Part shown: positions 15,436 to 27,274 of the stretch, one piece after another
How the letters are laid out: the number at the start of each line of letters is the position of its first letter
Position numbering within the stretch: the first letter of the stretch is position 1
Source of the DNA: Acanthosoma haemorrhoidale
Lineage: Eukaryota; Arthropoda; Insecta; Hemiptera; Acanthosomatidae
Length of the DNA: 64,000 bases
Assembly (NCBI GenBank): GCA_930367205.1
Contig: OV884011.1
Span: forward strand, 143,651,937 to 143,715,936
Direction: 5' to 3'
Made by a program: the position numbers and the translations under genes
Notes under the pieces: model-generated
Databases searched by the model: none
Seen by the model: the letters and a program-made list of their open reading frames with translations, nothing else
Told to the model about the DNA's origin: nothing

Positions 15436-16870
15436 ACCGAAATCTACACCTTCCAATGGCAGGTCGCTGGCTTCATTCGAAGAACGAACGGGAACAAGGC
15501 ACTAGGTGAAGACGGGATCCAAAACATCTTACTCCAGCAACTACTGAGGAAAGGAATCTCGTACATCACCAACGTGTTGAACTCCTGCCTCAGGCTGCAC
15601 TATTTCCCTCAGAACTGGAAGCATGCTCTTGCTGAAACCAGCGAAAAGCGGTTATGAGCCATCTCATTACCGCCCCATCAGTCTGCTGACTCAACTCTCG
15701 AAGCTGTTCGAGAGCATCATCCATCTACATCTCTCCAAGCACTGCGAGATGCAAGAAGTCATCCCACCGGAGCAGACTGGTTTCAGCACAGGCTTAAGTG
15801 CGGACAACAACTTGGTGAGACTGCAACACCACGTCGCATCGAAAGTCCGGAACAACAGAGCTACCGCTGTGATCTCACTGGACTGTTCGAAAGCCTTCGA
15901 CTCTGTGGACGACTACACCCTACTCCAACGTCTGAGGGAATATGAATTCTCGGATCAGCTACAAAACCTGATGACTTCATACCTCACAGGCAGAACTTTT
16001 TCGGTTCGGATAGGTACCACGTCTACGACCTGAAGAAAATACACTGCCGGTGTCCCCCAAGGATCAGTGCTAGGCCCCTTGCTGTTCAACATCTACACCG
16101 CCCACATCGTAGGAGCCTCGTACCCTAACTGCGAGGTATCGGCGTATGCAGACGACATAGGTGTTTACAGCACTAGCATCAATCCTACCAGAGCCCTGAA
16201 ATTTGCTGAGAGCACCAGTCAACTCATTGCTAAGAAACTCGACGCCGTCAACATCAAATTCAACCCAGCCAAGACGCTAGGAATCATATTTAGTTATAAA
16301 TCTGGAAGAAAGAAGTTACCTAAATCCTTCGCCTTTGAGTGCACTGTGACCAACAAGCTATGCTACCTTCGCATTACCCTCGGTAGACACTTGTCGTTCA
16401 CGGTACATCTCAGCATGAAGTTAAAGAGTGTTAGGAAAAAGTTCTACACCCTAGGACACCTACTTAACAGCCCGGCTCTATCAGTACGCCTCAAGCTGCT
16501 GATTTACCAGACCGTCCTGAGACTTTCTTAGATGTACGGGACCCCACTATTCAAGTATTTAACTCCTAACACTCTAAAAATGCTCCAGCAATTCCAGAAC
16601 AGAGTTCTCCGCACCTCCCTCAAAAATACCCCGTTCGACCGAATGAAGGCAGACGAGATCCACAAAAAATTTGAAGTGCTCACCATCCAAGATGTTATCA
16701 AGAGACGACACATCAAATGTTTTGATTCACTTAGAAATAGCCACAACCCACTATTCTCCGACCTTCAACCACCACCAATGCTCGTCCGTTGGAAGCACTG
16801 CTGGACCGCCGAAGCCTGGATACATAGGGACCTTATAGAACCCGAGCCCATTTTATGTGTTATTTTTTGA
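15436..16870 (+). pseudogene. Reverse transcriptase (LINE ORF2 fragment), broken
   Basis: The translation shows the reverse transcriptase landmarks in order. First is the GEDGIQ segment preceding the RT domain, then HYRPISLL. Next come motif A with its catalytic Asp in SKAFDSV, motif B in GVPQGSVLGPLLF, and motif C as AYADD. A thumb/C-terminal region with RRHIKCFDSL follows. The frame is broken three times: a +1 shift at about 15619-15630 just before the YRPISLL block, an in-frame TGA at 16031-16033 just before motif B, and an in-frame TAG at 16529-16531. After each stop the same frame continues with recognisable sequence, so these are disabling mutations and not the end of the gene. It is a dead copy of the jockey/CR1 group; exact clade is unresolved. 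Confidence 0.92.
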
Positions 16871-16891
16871 TTCATGTTTCATTTTATTTTC

Positions 16892-16969
16892 CGAGTATAT
16901 TTGGTCTCTTTTTTTTTTTTTTAATTTTATTTTCTAATTTATTTCTCGAGTATATTTGGTCTCTTTTTT
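16892..16969 (+). repeat. Two-copy tandem repeat in LINE 3' region
   Basis: A 23-bp word beginning CGAGTATATTTGG occurs at 16892-16914 and again at 16947-16969 (period 55 bp), separated by T-rich sequence. It lies just after the LINE reading frame and is probably part of the element's 3' untranslated region. Confidence 0.75.
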
Positions 16970-17022
16970 ATTTTATTTTATTTTCTTCCAAAACAAGGCC
17001 TGTGCCAGTGATAAATGGGTGT

Positions 17023-17403
17023 CGTCTCAGCTGGTTAAGTGTTATCTGGGCCACCGGCTGCTAACGTTGGCTATTTCATAATTAGCATATTAAAACAATT
17101 GCTTGACATTTAAGTGTTCCTTTCTTCCTATTGTTCTCAAAGGTATTGGAACCCATTACGATTAATTAAAGAAGTGCCTATAATAAACGCAACACTCATT
17201 TCATAAATTATAGTGGACGGGGGGGTCTGTTTTAGGCAAGGTATCGGTTGTTTGACTTATCTGATTACTTTTTTTTTCGCATATTTATATTTTAATTAAA
17301 GTTGTTTATTCCTTTTTTTATTTAGCAACGTTCGTTATTGAACGTGACATTATTGATCTATTGTTGTGAGAGTACAGAACTAACTTTATCCCATAATTTC
17401 CAG
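17023..17403 (+). other. End of upstream intron, with branch point and acceptor
   Basis: AT-rich intron sequence runs up to the acceptor. A consensus branch site CTAAC lies at 17380-17384, about 20 bases before the AG at 17402-17403. It is followed by a pyrimidine-rich run ending TTTCCAG. A G-run (GGGGGGG) occurs near 17219-17225. Confidence 0.6.
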
Positions 17404-17526
17404 GGCTGGAGTCACTTGAGCCGGAGTACCTTCAAGAGGAAAAACCGATGTTCGCAACGACTGGAAAAACTTTTAAAGTGACAACCAAAGATACGGTTGT
17501 ACTCCCTTGCGAAGTGATCAATGTCG
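17404..17526 (+). CDS. Klingon/CG7166-like IgSF adhesion protein, exon with N-terminal half of an Ig domain (partial)
   Basis: This 123-bp exon has a branch site and acceptor before it and a perfect GTAAGT donor after it (17527). It enters and leaves in phase 1 and encodes 40 whole codons plus two split Gly-like codons. The peptide runs from an acidic leader (LESLEPEYLQEE) into an Ig A/B-strand region, with the B-strand cysteine in VVLPCEV. Its downstream split codon joins exactly to the exon at 38470, which completes the domain. In the klingon/CG7166/lachesin-like family this first Ig domain follows a signal peptide, and the proteins are neuronal surface homophilic adhesion molecules, often GPI-anchored. 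Signal-peptide exon not identified. Which paralogue it is cannot be settled from one domain. Confidence 0.9.
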
Positions 17527-20500
17527 GTAAGTGAAACAATCTTTTATACACCTCGAGTTCTTTATTTTCAACAAAATGCTGTTTTTGTAAGATGTTTCGT
17601 TTTGCGTACGTCTGTTTTTATACCTGTGGTTTCGCTGGAAAATAACTAATTCTATCAGGTTATGGACTTTGGTTAAGGATACAATAGATTAATGTATTCA
17701 TGAGCAATTAATGACTTCGGAGTCATTAAGTATCAATAGTGCATAATTATAATTCCACAGAATGGTGCCATTGGGTAAAGTTATCAAATATTCTTGTTGA
17801 TTAAAAAATAAACAAACAGTCTTTCGTAACATCAGTAACTACAAAGTACATGTATGGTCATAAGAACCCTAATTTCACTTTAATATAAATAACTCAGTAT
17901 GAATGCAACACTATTTCTTAGCTAGACAGTAATTTAAGTATATTTTCCTTCTGAAATAGAGCGCTCAAGGTTTTAATCATATTGTTCACACATCAACAAC
18001 GCACTTACTGTTGGAAACATTTGTTATAAAAAGATTTTTGTCATGCAAAATAATAATGTATGTAAATTACAGAAAACTAATTTCTAATTATCACGTCATT
18101 AATTTTTTTTTTTAAATTGATTTCCGGTTGCGAAAATTCTCTGATGACATGAATGAAGCTTTTCAAACTCCGAAATACCGAGCAATTCATTAAAATATCC
18201 TCGATTTTTTTTTCTATCCGTTGATATTTCCATTTATTAGCTAACATTAGTTAACTGATATTCTAAAACTTCGTGGCTAAAAAAAGTAATAAAATTATTC
18301 TTTATTTCAATGAAAAACTGAGTCTTTTTTTTCGAAACTTCTAACTCTGTGGGAAGGTTGTAATTTGTACAAAGGAAGCCTTGAATAACAACTAAATATA
18401 TATTCATTATGACAAAGATTTCTTTTTTGTTTTACAACGGTAGATAACTTTAGAAATGGTATTCATGCAAGATTGAGAAATATTCAAAGATGCAATATTT
18501 GTTATCTAGTGCGATGAGCCCTGCTACAATTTACATTGAGGTCGACGTTCGCTCGGAGAAGGGATTATAATATAGATTTAGGAGTTGTAGACAGACTCCC
18601 TCACCTGTTTAATCCCTCTAAGCCTGGGGACAATCCTTCCCCTCGGTGACACCTTCAACTCCGATCTAGTTTCAAATTCAATTTAGCAACTTCGGCAGTA
18701 TCTTATATTCCGTGGATAGATAGATTGATAAGCCTGCTAGTTACTAAGTTTCAAGTGGGTCTGACAGGGAAGAGGTAGAGTATCTTCATCGAACCTGAGC
18801 TTAATTGCATATTGTACTCTTCCAGCGCATAATTTACTAACCTTTACGAAGCAGCTATCTTGATCCAAGTTTTTATTTTAAGAGCTTAATATGAATTTTT
18901 TTAAATTTTTTCAACCAGAAACCTCAATTGGTGTTACCATTATGGTTGACTTCATCGTTCACAGTACCGTTTGTACTGGCAACACTGTAAATATACGTAC
19001 TAAGTACTAAAATATAATTTATGTAATATTATTTATACATATATTATATATGCTTAATGTTACATTTTTTTGCTAAAAATGGGTTTAATTAATAGTAAAC
19101 AACAGTAACTCACAGTTAACTTGAATAAAAATTTTTTTTTTGGATCCCTGAACATCTGATGGTCGGTTATTGTACGAATACCCATTTACGTCATACCAAA
19201 CACACTTGGAAAACAAGATCGTCATGGTATGTCTCCATATTCCAACTGTACTCCTTTCCAAGTCCACATAGTGAATTTTATTTTTTTTAAACATTTTTAT
19301 TAGATAAAATACCCGTGATCATAACAGACCCAAAACATTAGTGATACAAGAATACAAGTTCATTAAAAACACATTGATTGTACTCGGGGTGATTTTGTAA
19401 GAGTCAAACCGAAAACCAAAGCCATGTAACAGCCCTAAAAACAATAAATAATTAAAAGCAATAAATACATCCTTCAAAAACTTCACATGAAATTTCGTTC
19501 GTGTTGAGATCACGAGTGGAACTTTCTTGGCCCACTATCAAGCTTTGCTAAGGGTTACTCTTCCCCAACTGGACATAAAACCATACCGCTTAAAGTAAAA
19601 CCACCCTCAACTACAACATTAGCCTGTATTTTGCTATACCACAAGAAAACTGGAGGTGAAATTATGTCTTGAGAGAAAAAAGAAAAATTATATAACTCGC
19701 CTAAAAAGTAGATTTTTGATTGAGTAGAGAAGTTCCCCTTCCCCCGTTTACTTTCGTGATATTTTTATGATGTATACCGTTCCGAGAGAAAGGCATTTAT
19801 TATGGAGTAACCACAGATTTGAAACTGGGAGGGGGTATTTCACTTGATAAATTAAATTTTCAACTGTAAAACCAGCCTAAAATGTTAATATTATACATGC
19901 CCCTCTTTTTTTAGACGCATATTATTCTTTTAAACGTTCCTCTCCAAGGGAAAGCTGTAAAATGTAATATTGCCTTTATAACTAAGCGAGTCCTCTTTGG
20001 CAACGGTTTTCCCGAACAGAAGCCTCTAATTGTGAATCCGCAAGTTATTTACGAGGGTTGAATATTTCAGTCGTGGCAACCGACCGAATCGATTAGTTAA
20101 ACTAACCTTTAATCAACCGCCCCTTTCTCTCAACAGCGTTAAGTTGTTATCCATTTTGTTGATCTCACATCAGCCCTAATGAGATGTTAAACATTAATTG
20201 TCTGATGGATCTAGTGAATTTTCCACCCACAGGTACCACACGATCGTACGCAATTATATTCGATCGTCATTTGTCTAGACGGGAACGAAGAAAATATATC
20301 TGGTTTGCTCAAACCGATTTATCGCAGTAGCTAGTTCTAAAATGGTGAATGTTGATTTTACCAGAGACTGTGGCTGGCTCGTCGCACTATCTTGAGCCAT
20401 TATGCAACTCCAAAAACCTATTATTATTTATTAACTATGACAGGGCGGGAGACGAGACTGCTATTAGACAGTATATATGTCATTATTGGCTACGCTTCAT

Positions 20501-23500
20501 CTCCAGCTCCTTGTGGCTTGTCACGTAGGAATCGAATGAAGGAAATATTCTTTGAAAATGCGAATTAAACTTCATAGTTTTTTTCGGATCGTAGATGTTG
20601 TTTAGAAATTTAGTACGGTGTGTTGTGAGCTAATTTATTTCTAGACTAGAATACAACAAACCCTATATTAGTTGGCAGGATATCCGACTTCCACTCTCGA
20701 CTGTACGTCGTTATGTTTTGTGTGGTAGATATAATGGAAAGCCATATTAATGGTTTAAGCAGCAAAATCTTCTTATAGTCTATGTGATTTCGTTTTGCGT
20801 TAGGTGTGTGAATTGGATCACTGCTTGGTTTATTTGATTAATTTTATTTTCCAATCACGTGATCAGAATTACAGGTGATTTAATCAATGTGATGAGTGAT
20901 GCTCCTCTTGCTGTGAAAATTTGCAAGCAAAATAGCGGAGTTTTTCCTTTGTAACAAAGCTCACAGAAATGACAAGTTTTCGAGCTAATTATAAATGTAA
21001 ATTTTCACGGCTGATTTTTTTTTTTTTAATAAATACAACTTTCCTAAAAGAATTAATCAGAATAGGTAACGTTTCCATAGAATGTGTTGATATTATTTTT
21101 TCGGATAGTAATAATAGTACTATTTCCTTGGGTGATAATAATGATAAGCCATATGCCAAACGGGATGAGACAATAGTTTATTTTATACCGGCTTAGGTAT
21201 CTAGTTAGTGCTATCCGAAAATCTCTATACACCCTAACTCTTGTTTTATCCGCTTTGAAATAGACACGAAGTGGGGCTTTGAATTCTCTATTCTAGTCTT
21301 TGTTCTAGTACAATGATAACTACTTTGTGGGAAAACCTTAATTAAATAGCAATGCCGAATGCAATCTGAACCTCTTAAACTGAAGGGTATTTTCAATTCC
21401 ATGTCTTCAATATAGCTTATCGTTTAGCAGATAAGGTATTATCAACCTGCTTTCGTTGAAAAGATAGTTGTGGTCCAGGCTATCAGATTTTTTCTGGGGA
21501 AGATTTGATAACACTGAAGTACTAACAAAGAATTCTCTATCAAAAAAATAAATGAAATAGGACCTATCATTACGATTTAAGATATACCGTGTCTACGACA
21601 TAGGATAATCAAGATACTATAGTTAGTATTATTACTAAACGTCGGTAATGAGCTCCTAACGACAAGGATTCAATTGAATAGATTACCAGTGCAAGACAGT
21701 GCGTTGTGCTTCACTTTTTGTTTTGAGTGCATTAAATAGACTTGAAGAATCGTGATCAAAACGGTGGATAAACGGTCTGGTGGCAACATATATTATGTAC
21801 AAATATCTCTCTATGTCTACCTATATATAAACAAAAAAACGGTAAAAGGTGAATATAAATAAATAAGCGTGTATATAAATAAAATACCACAAAATGTCTT
21901 GCAGATTGTTTACTCTTGAATATTATGGCAACACCTTTCCTGTCCACAATATGTATTCATATTTTCAAGGAATCACGCAGTTATTATCAAGTTCTTAACT
22001 TAATATCTTGGTCTGCTCGCCAAAAGTGCTTATAAATTCAAGCATGAAATTGATTTCATTTTATTAAAAAAAAATAAACATTAGTTATGTTTATATAGTT
22101 TGACTTTATCAACTCTTTAGTCAGTGATCGTCGAGAAACTATAATATTAACCCAGAAAAACGAAATTATATTAACAGGATAAGATTTTTTTACGATTAAC
22201 ACTAACTTCAGATTCAGATGGCTTCTGGCCCGATTTTCAGTCCTCATCCGGATTATATGTATTGCTCTAACAGATGTTAGGAGATGAAAAAAACTGTAAA
22301 TCACAGCTGACGTAAGGTTGAAGGGGTAAGGAATAATTGTTGCCGTCAACACGGTCCCGACCATAACCGAACGGAAAAAAATAACGCCAGTGAAAAAAAA
22401 ATATTAGGTTCCTTTGTCAGGGGACGGTTTTGTCCCCGTAAAACTGGCCTGGATGTTGACACCTCTTTTCAAACTCTGTACAAAACAGTCGCTTCAAATT
22501 TATTCATCCCGTGGTCCGGCAAGTCCTGCCCCGCCTGTCTGGGCTTGGCTTAAAATCCAAGCAGTACGTATTTTTAACTTTTATAATTGGAAATTGAACT
22601 TAGTTATGTTGAATTTCAGTGAGAAAACAATGATTGAGCTAAAATAACGTCATATACGTCATACATTAGTCACAATTATTCATCATAATCCGGTTCGTTG
22701 GTATTATAAAAATATAAATAAAATTCTGAAAAAAAACCTCTTAGGTATATTTGAATTGTTTATTGAGAGCTTTTGGAGGGCGGAATCAAAACTGAGTGGC
22801 TTATAAATATTATTCCATAAATAATTTAAAACATATCAAACAAGCAATAACAGACAAGTTAACATGTAGACAATCCTTCCAACGACAAACGAGCGGGACA
22901 TTATTACCCTCCGAGTTGTATGGTGTAAGTTCATTTGAATTAATATGCGAAATTGGCCTCAATATATCTTTATATATAAATTATGTGATTTCCTTGATTT
23001 GTGCTTCTTCTTTCAGGTTTTACCGTTGACATTGAAATAAAATGTGCAAAATCCTTCCTTTGTAGATACTTGACTAGAATAGATAAACATAAACAATTCA
23101 ATAGATTTAAGTTTGTTGGTAACGCCTGTATCATTATCATCATTATGTGATGTTGTTATTTTAATTATATCGGCTGTTCACTTGTGATGGGTGCTCTTAC
23201 TAAGAAAGGGGATTAAAGCCTAACTATAGTCCGACTACGAGTACTAGGGAGCGGGGTAATTACCTCGGAGAGCAAATCTTTACTGTTGTCCTCTCGTCCC
23301 CTCACATTTTTTTCAATCCTAGTTTTTATTATATTTTAATAACGATTTAAGAAACTGACCAGGAGACACCGGTCTGGAATCTATTTCGTTCATTTCTTCG
23401 CTTCTAGACATTTAATTTCGTTTATTTAGATTCAATACAAATGCAATTTAGTTCGTATAAATAAAATGAGCTAATAAAAAAGAAATCTGGAAGGATGGTT

Positions 23501-24320
23501 TTGTTTGAAAAAAAAACAGTGAACTAATCCTATAATTAAAATGGTAATGAATGTGAAATTATTGTTTATTAATCTCAAAAGTATTTGTATGAAAATCGGC
23601 CTTTACTGTCGTTTGGGTTTGTAGAGTTCTCTGGAAAGCCGCATTAGTATGCAAATCGAACCTGGAGCTCTTGGCTGTTGTGTTCGGACAATAACCAATT
23701 AGCTAAGTTATTGCAGGCTAATCTTCCTTTCTTAACTACGTAATTGCTTCAATCTAGGCCTTATTGATAGAGGATGTCAGCCATTGCCAAGTGGCATCGC
23801 TCAAGACTTATCTCCGGGATCTCTGCATACACCATTACCCAGCGATAGTTCTAACAGCTGCCTCTCACGAGACTTATTAATTGCCCACGACCTAGGCATT
23901 ACCTGGCCAGCTCGGAATTAGTTCTTCCTACCTGATTATTAGCTCCCAAAGGAAATATACCTATAAAGAATCACTGTACCCATGAAATATATTTTGTTTT
24001 TGTTTAGGCCTTTTGTAGCACTGTAATTACGCATTGGCTGTGTAGATAAGATTTCACTGAGGAGTTCATCACATTCGATTCGTGATGTGACCTCTGGTTT
24101 TCGTTAATTACGACTGAGGGGAATTATACGTAGTCAATGTTTGGCGGTTATAGGTATATAGCCCTGAAATAACAAATACCGCATACTACAGGCCAATACA
24201 ATGTTTAACAACCAAGTATTTGTAAAAAGACAATAAACTGTCAATCTATAGCTCTATCAACCCGATACTTTAACCCAGGGTTCACATCAAGTTGCTAGGT
24301 CATAAAAGAAGAGGTTGTCT
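17527..24320 (+). other. First part of the 20.9-kb intron (17527-38469)
   Basis: The intron opens with GTAAGT. The stretch is AT-rich with no supported exon. GC-richer patches occur at about 18540-18680, 19980-20250, 20340-20530 and 23610-23960. On the minus strand a tRNA-promoter-like pair of boxes lies at 23695-23705 (A-like, TAGCTAATTGG) and 23652-23662 (B-like, GGTTCGATTTG), 32 bases apart. No cloverleaf stems form, so it may be an old SINE head or chance. No protein similarity is seen in either strand. Confidence 0.5.
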
Positions 24321-24444
24321 TGACATGAATTGGACGTACCAAGCTGACCCATGACACCCTCTCTGTCATGTCACCCTCTGGTGACATCCTGTCATGTCAT
24401 GTCACCTAGTAAATGTATACTATATGTCAGGCATTCATTTGACA
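24321..24444. promoter_or_regulatory. Dense cluster of TGTCA/TGACA motifs
   Basis: Ten copies of TGACA or its complement TGTCA fall within 124 bp (starts 24321, 24352, 24364, 24369, 24382, 24390, 24395, 24400, 24425, 24440). Four overlap or abut as TGTCATGTCA strings. TGACA is the core recognised by Homothorax/Meis/TGIF TALE homeodomain proteins. A homotypic cluster inside an intron of a neural gene could be an enhancer. It could also be a degenerate short tandem repeat of TGTCA units; the sequence alone does not decide. Confidence 0.4.
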
Positions 24445-25177
24445 GTGAACCAAATGTCTCACTATCGTAACGGAAATGTCCTTGGACCAAATAATCTTTA
24501 GTTTTCTCATAGCATGTGCGAATTAATAACGTGGGATTGTTCTGGTATTGTTGAGAAATCTTTGAATAATTAGACCGACTGGAAGAAGAATATAATGGAT
24601 GAAGAAAAACTTGTATGAATAAGGAGCATCGTCATTATATTTTGAAGCCATGACATTTTTCGATCAACTAAAATAAACATTCTAGGAGGTAAATATGTTT
24701 AGTTATTGTATCATGATGGTTAGATAGTACAGAATGAGGTAAGTGGCCGGTTGAAAAAAAAAGGGAAATAGGAAAACGCGGGCGGGCAGGAAAATTGTAT
24801 CTAGGGGGAGATATAAAATTTCGGAGGTTCGAGAATTTAAATTAAATTGCACTTGTATATTGTAGGCTTGGTTGAAATGGTTAGTTTCCACAAGGAATTG
24901 TTTCTGGAGAGGGTGAGTAGTTATTCTGCTTCTGGATAACGATGCGAATTGAGTCTCTCAGTATCCCAAAGATTAAACTGAGAAAAGAGTTCATGAGCCG
25001 TTTCCGTCATTCTTTGGAATATAGAAATATTTTTCTGATTCATCCTTAAAAATTGACTTTTTTAGTTAGTTACCGTACTAAAATTATTATATGAATTTTT
25101 CCTCGCACTATTTTCATTTGTATGTCAATCATTAACAAAATTAAAATCTTTGAAATGATTTTGATGAATATCATTTT
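24445..25177. other. Intron, AT-rich, nothing recognised
   Basis: No exon, RNA gene or mobile element can be supported. A donor-like GAGGTAAGTGG near 24738 has no open coding sequence or acceptor before it. Confidence 0.5.
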
Positions 25178-25231
25178 GATCCTGCAAACAGAGAGCTGTC
25201 GCGTGGCCATTTACCACGGCGGCAATCACAT
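25178..25231 (+). repeat. 54-bp direct repeat, copy 1
   Basis: This 54-bp sequence starts GATCCTGCAAACAGAGAG and ends GGCAATCACAT. It recurs at 27221-27274 with a single difference (G here at 25219, A at 27262). It is GC-richer than its surroundings. Similarity stops sharply on both sides. It does not belong to a recognisable element. Confidence 0.92.
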
Positions 25232-27220
25232 ATCATTTCAATCAGTATTAACAAAAACCCAAGGAAACATCGTCCAATTTTGTATCTCCACAAGTTGCTT
25301 ATATTATAAGTGGTGTGTATATATGTATATACTACAACACAATAGCTGTCGAAAGTACTTGTAAAATAAAAATAGTTTTTGGAACAAAAAATTGGACGTT
25401 GTATTCTTAATCTCAACCTACTACCAGCAATTAAACCATAAAAAAGCCAAGGTGTTGTGAGATATTCTTTCAAACTTTCAGGTCAATAACGACCAGTATT
25501 TCCACCTCCTGCCTAAAACTTTGGGGCTCTTCTGATACCAATTGTGTCAAATATTAAAGTGCTTTTTTTTTTTGTTAGCATGTTATCTAATTCTTCTACT
25601 TACCAACCGGATACTAACAGGAAACATTCTCTTCAACAGTTTTTAGCCAGGTTCTTCATGGTTTTATTGGACACTGTAAAATGTCACTACTCAAATTCCT
25701 ATTTCTTAGCCAAAATAAACCAAGTCTTTAAAATATTCGATTTCTAGGAAATATTTCACAGCCAGTTTCTCCAAAGATGAGGTAGTTTCAGGGACTAACT
25801 ACCCCTGGAGAGAGCTATGTATGAAGAGAGATGCGAAAAGTTGCTCCATGGTTCCAAGGCTCCACGGAACCAAAGCCGGGGGCGGCGCCGCTAAGTCTGG
25901 TATTTATCCGATGCAATGTTAAGCAGGGCTCTAATGGTGCGTAGACCGGTGTGCATATTAAGTTGCCCGGAGCAGCAACTTGCCGCCGTGTTTGGTGAGA
26001 TTTAATACAGAAAGTTCTCCAGCGTATCCGAACAGCTCAAGTCTCGACGCTAATGACTCCCCTGTTTCCAATTACACAGTCCCCTTACAGTCGCCTCTTT
26101 TAGTTGAGGCAACTCTCATTACAACTATGACGACTTACTGCCGATGTATTCTCAATTTTACAGAGATTTTTTATTTAATTTCACTAGCAGAGGTAAAGGT
26201 GGTAGATATGAGCCCACATTTTTGTGGTTGTAATACACAAACAAAATTAATTGCCATAAAACTTTAACATATTTTTATACTATTTAAAAAAATTGTAACC
26301 TTCCTCAATGACTAGAAAGTAAGAAATAAATCATATTTCCAAATAAGCAATAAAAAAATAAAAATGTGCCCCTTAGTAAATCATTAAAATACATAGATTG
26401 AAAAAAAATGGTCACATATTTTTGTTAGTTATTTTTATTCAAATGGTATTTTATTTAGTATAAAAGCTTAGTTTTGCACCAAAACAAAAGGTAAGATGAT
26501 ATGCTAGAACAAAAACAATATCAATAACCAAAAAGAATTCTTTTTAGTTACTATAATAATCACAAATGTAAATATCCTTTTTAGCACAATCACAGGCATT
26601 GTGTGTCGACATTTCTCACATCACACCCTGGACACACAGTTATCCACGGTTTTTCTTTTATGTAAACGAATTACCCACTGACTAAGGAGAAAAGTGGAAT
26701 TTCATGGTAGTGGGTCCTAGAAAAAAAAAAGTATTCTAAATTATTAAGAACAAAACCCACAGAAATATAAGAGCTGTTTTTCCCTCAACCAAGGAGATGG
26801 TTGGTAATAAATCATTTTTTCAATATTCGAATAGGAATTATAATGATAGAGGGCAAAGTTTTCTTCGTAGGTCCAACATTTTTGAGTAATAAGCAGAAGC
26901 TCAGTAGTTCTATTATATACCACAGCACGGCGTCTTTAGCCTGCTTCTTTTCCCTTCCTGGAGTTTGAATTTGTTTATTTTGAAAAATATATTCTATACT
27001 ACTTAACTAGAACTTTGCCCTGTCGCATAGAGATCAGATATGTGCCATCGCCAAACCAATAGCAAGCATAAATGCTGAAAAAAAAAAATTCACACAACTA
27101 CAAATACCAAAGGACAACAGACTCCTAACTCCTAACAGAAGTTAACAGTGCGCTAGAGGGCCGGTGAGCTGTGGGGAGGAGGTGAGGACTTGTTAAATGT
27201 GTTTGTACAAGACCTGAATC
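25232..27220. other. Intron between the two 54-bp repeat copies
   Basis: AT-rich except for a GC-rich block at about 25840-26010. That block contains GGTTCC/GGAACC and AGTTGC/GCAACT short inverted repeats. I recognise no gene. An ORF at 25980-26267 has no family resemblance and a non-standard start. Confidence 0.45.
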
Positions 27221-27274
27221 GATCCTGCAAACAGAGAGCTGTCGCGTGGCCATTTACCACGACGGCAATCACAT
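27221..27274 (+). repeat. 54-bp direct repeat, copy 2
   Basis: This is the second copy of the 54-bp sequence at 25178-25231, in the same orientation, with 53 of 54 bases identical. The flanks are unrelated to those of copy 1. It could be a duplicated regulatory element or two fragments of one dispersed repeat. Confidence 0.92.

Larger units (their letters stand above)
15400..17007 (+). mobile_element. Degenerate jockey/CR1-type non-LTR retrotransposon, 5'-truncated
   Basis: This is the 3' part of a LINE: the C-terminal half of ORF2 (15436-16870) followed by an AT-rich 3' region. The coding part is markedly GC-richer than the host intron. It lacks ORF1, the endonuclease domain and the start of ORF2, as expected from incomplete target-primed reverse transcription. 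The borders rest on a possible diverged target-site duplication (15385-15399 and 17008-17022) and are uncertain. It lies in the same orientation as the host gene, in the intron just upstream of the first recognised exon. Confidence 0.85.

Noticed and set aside
22056..22364. Minus-strand frame of 102 codons
   Set aside because: AT-rich chance composition, no family resemblance and no supporting signals.
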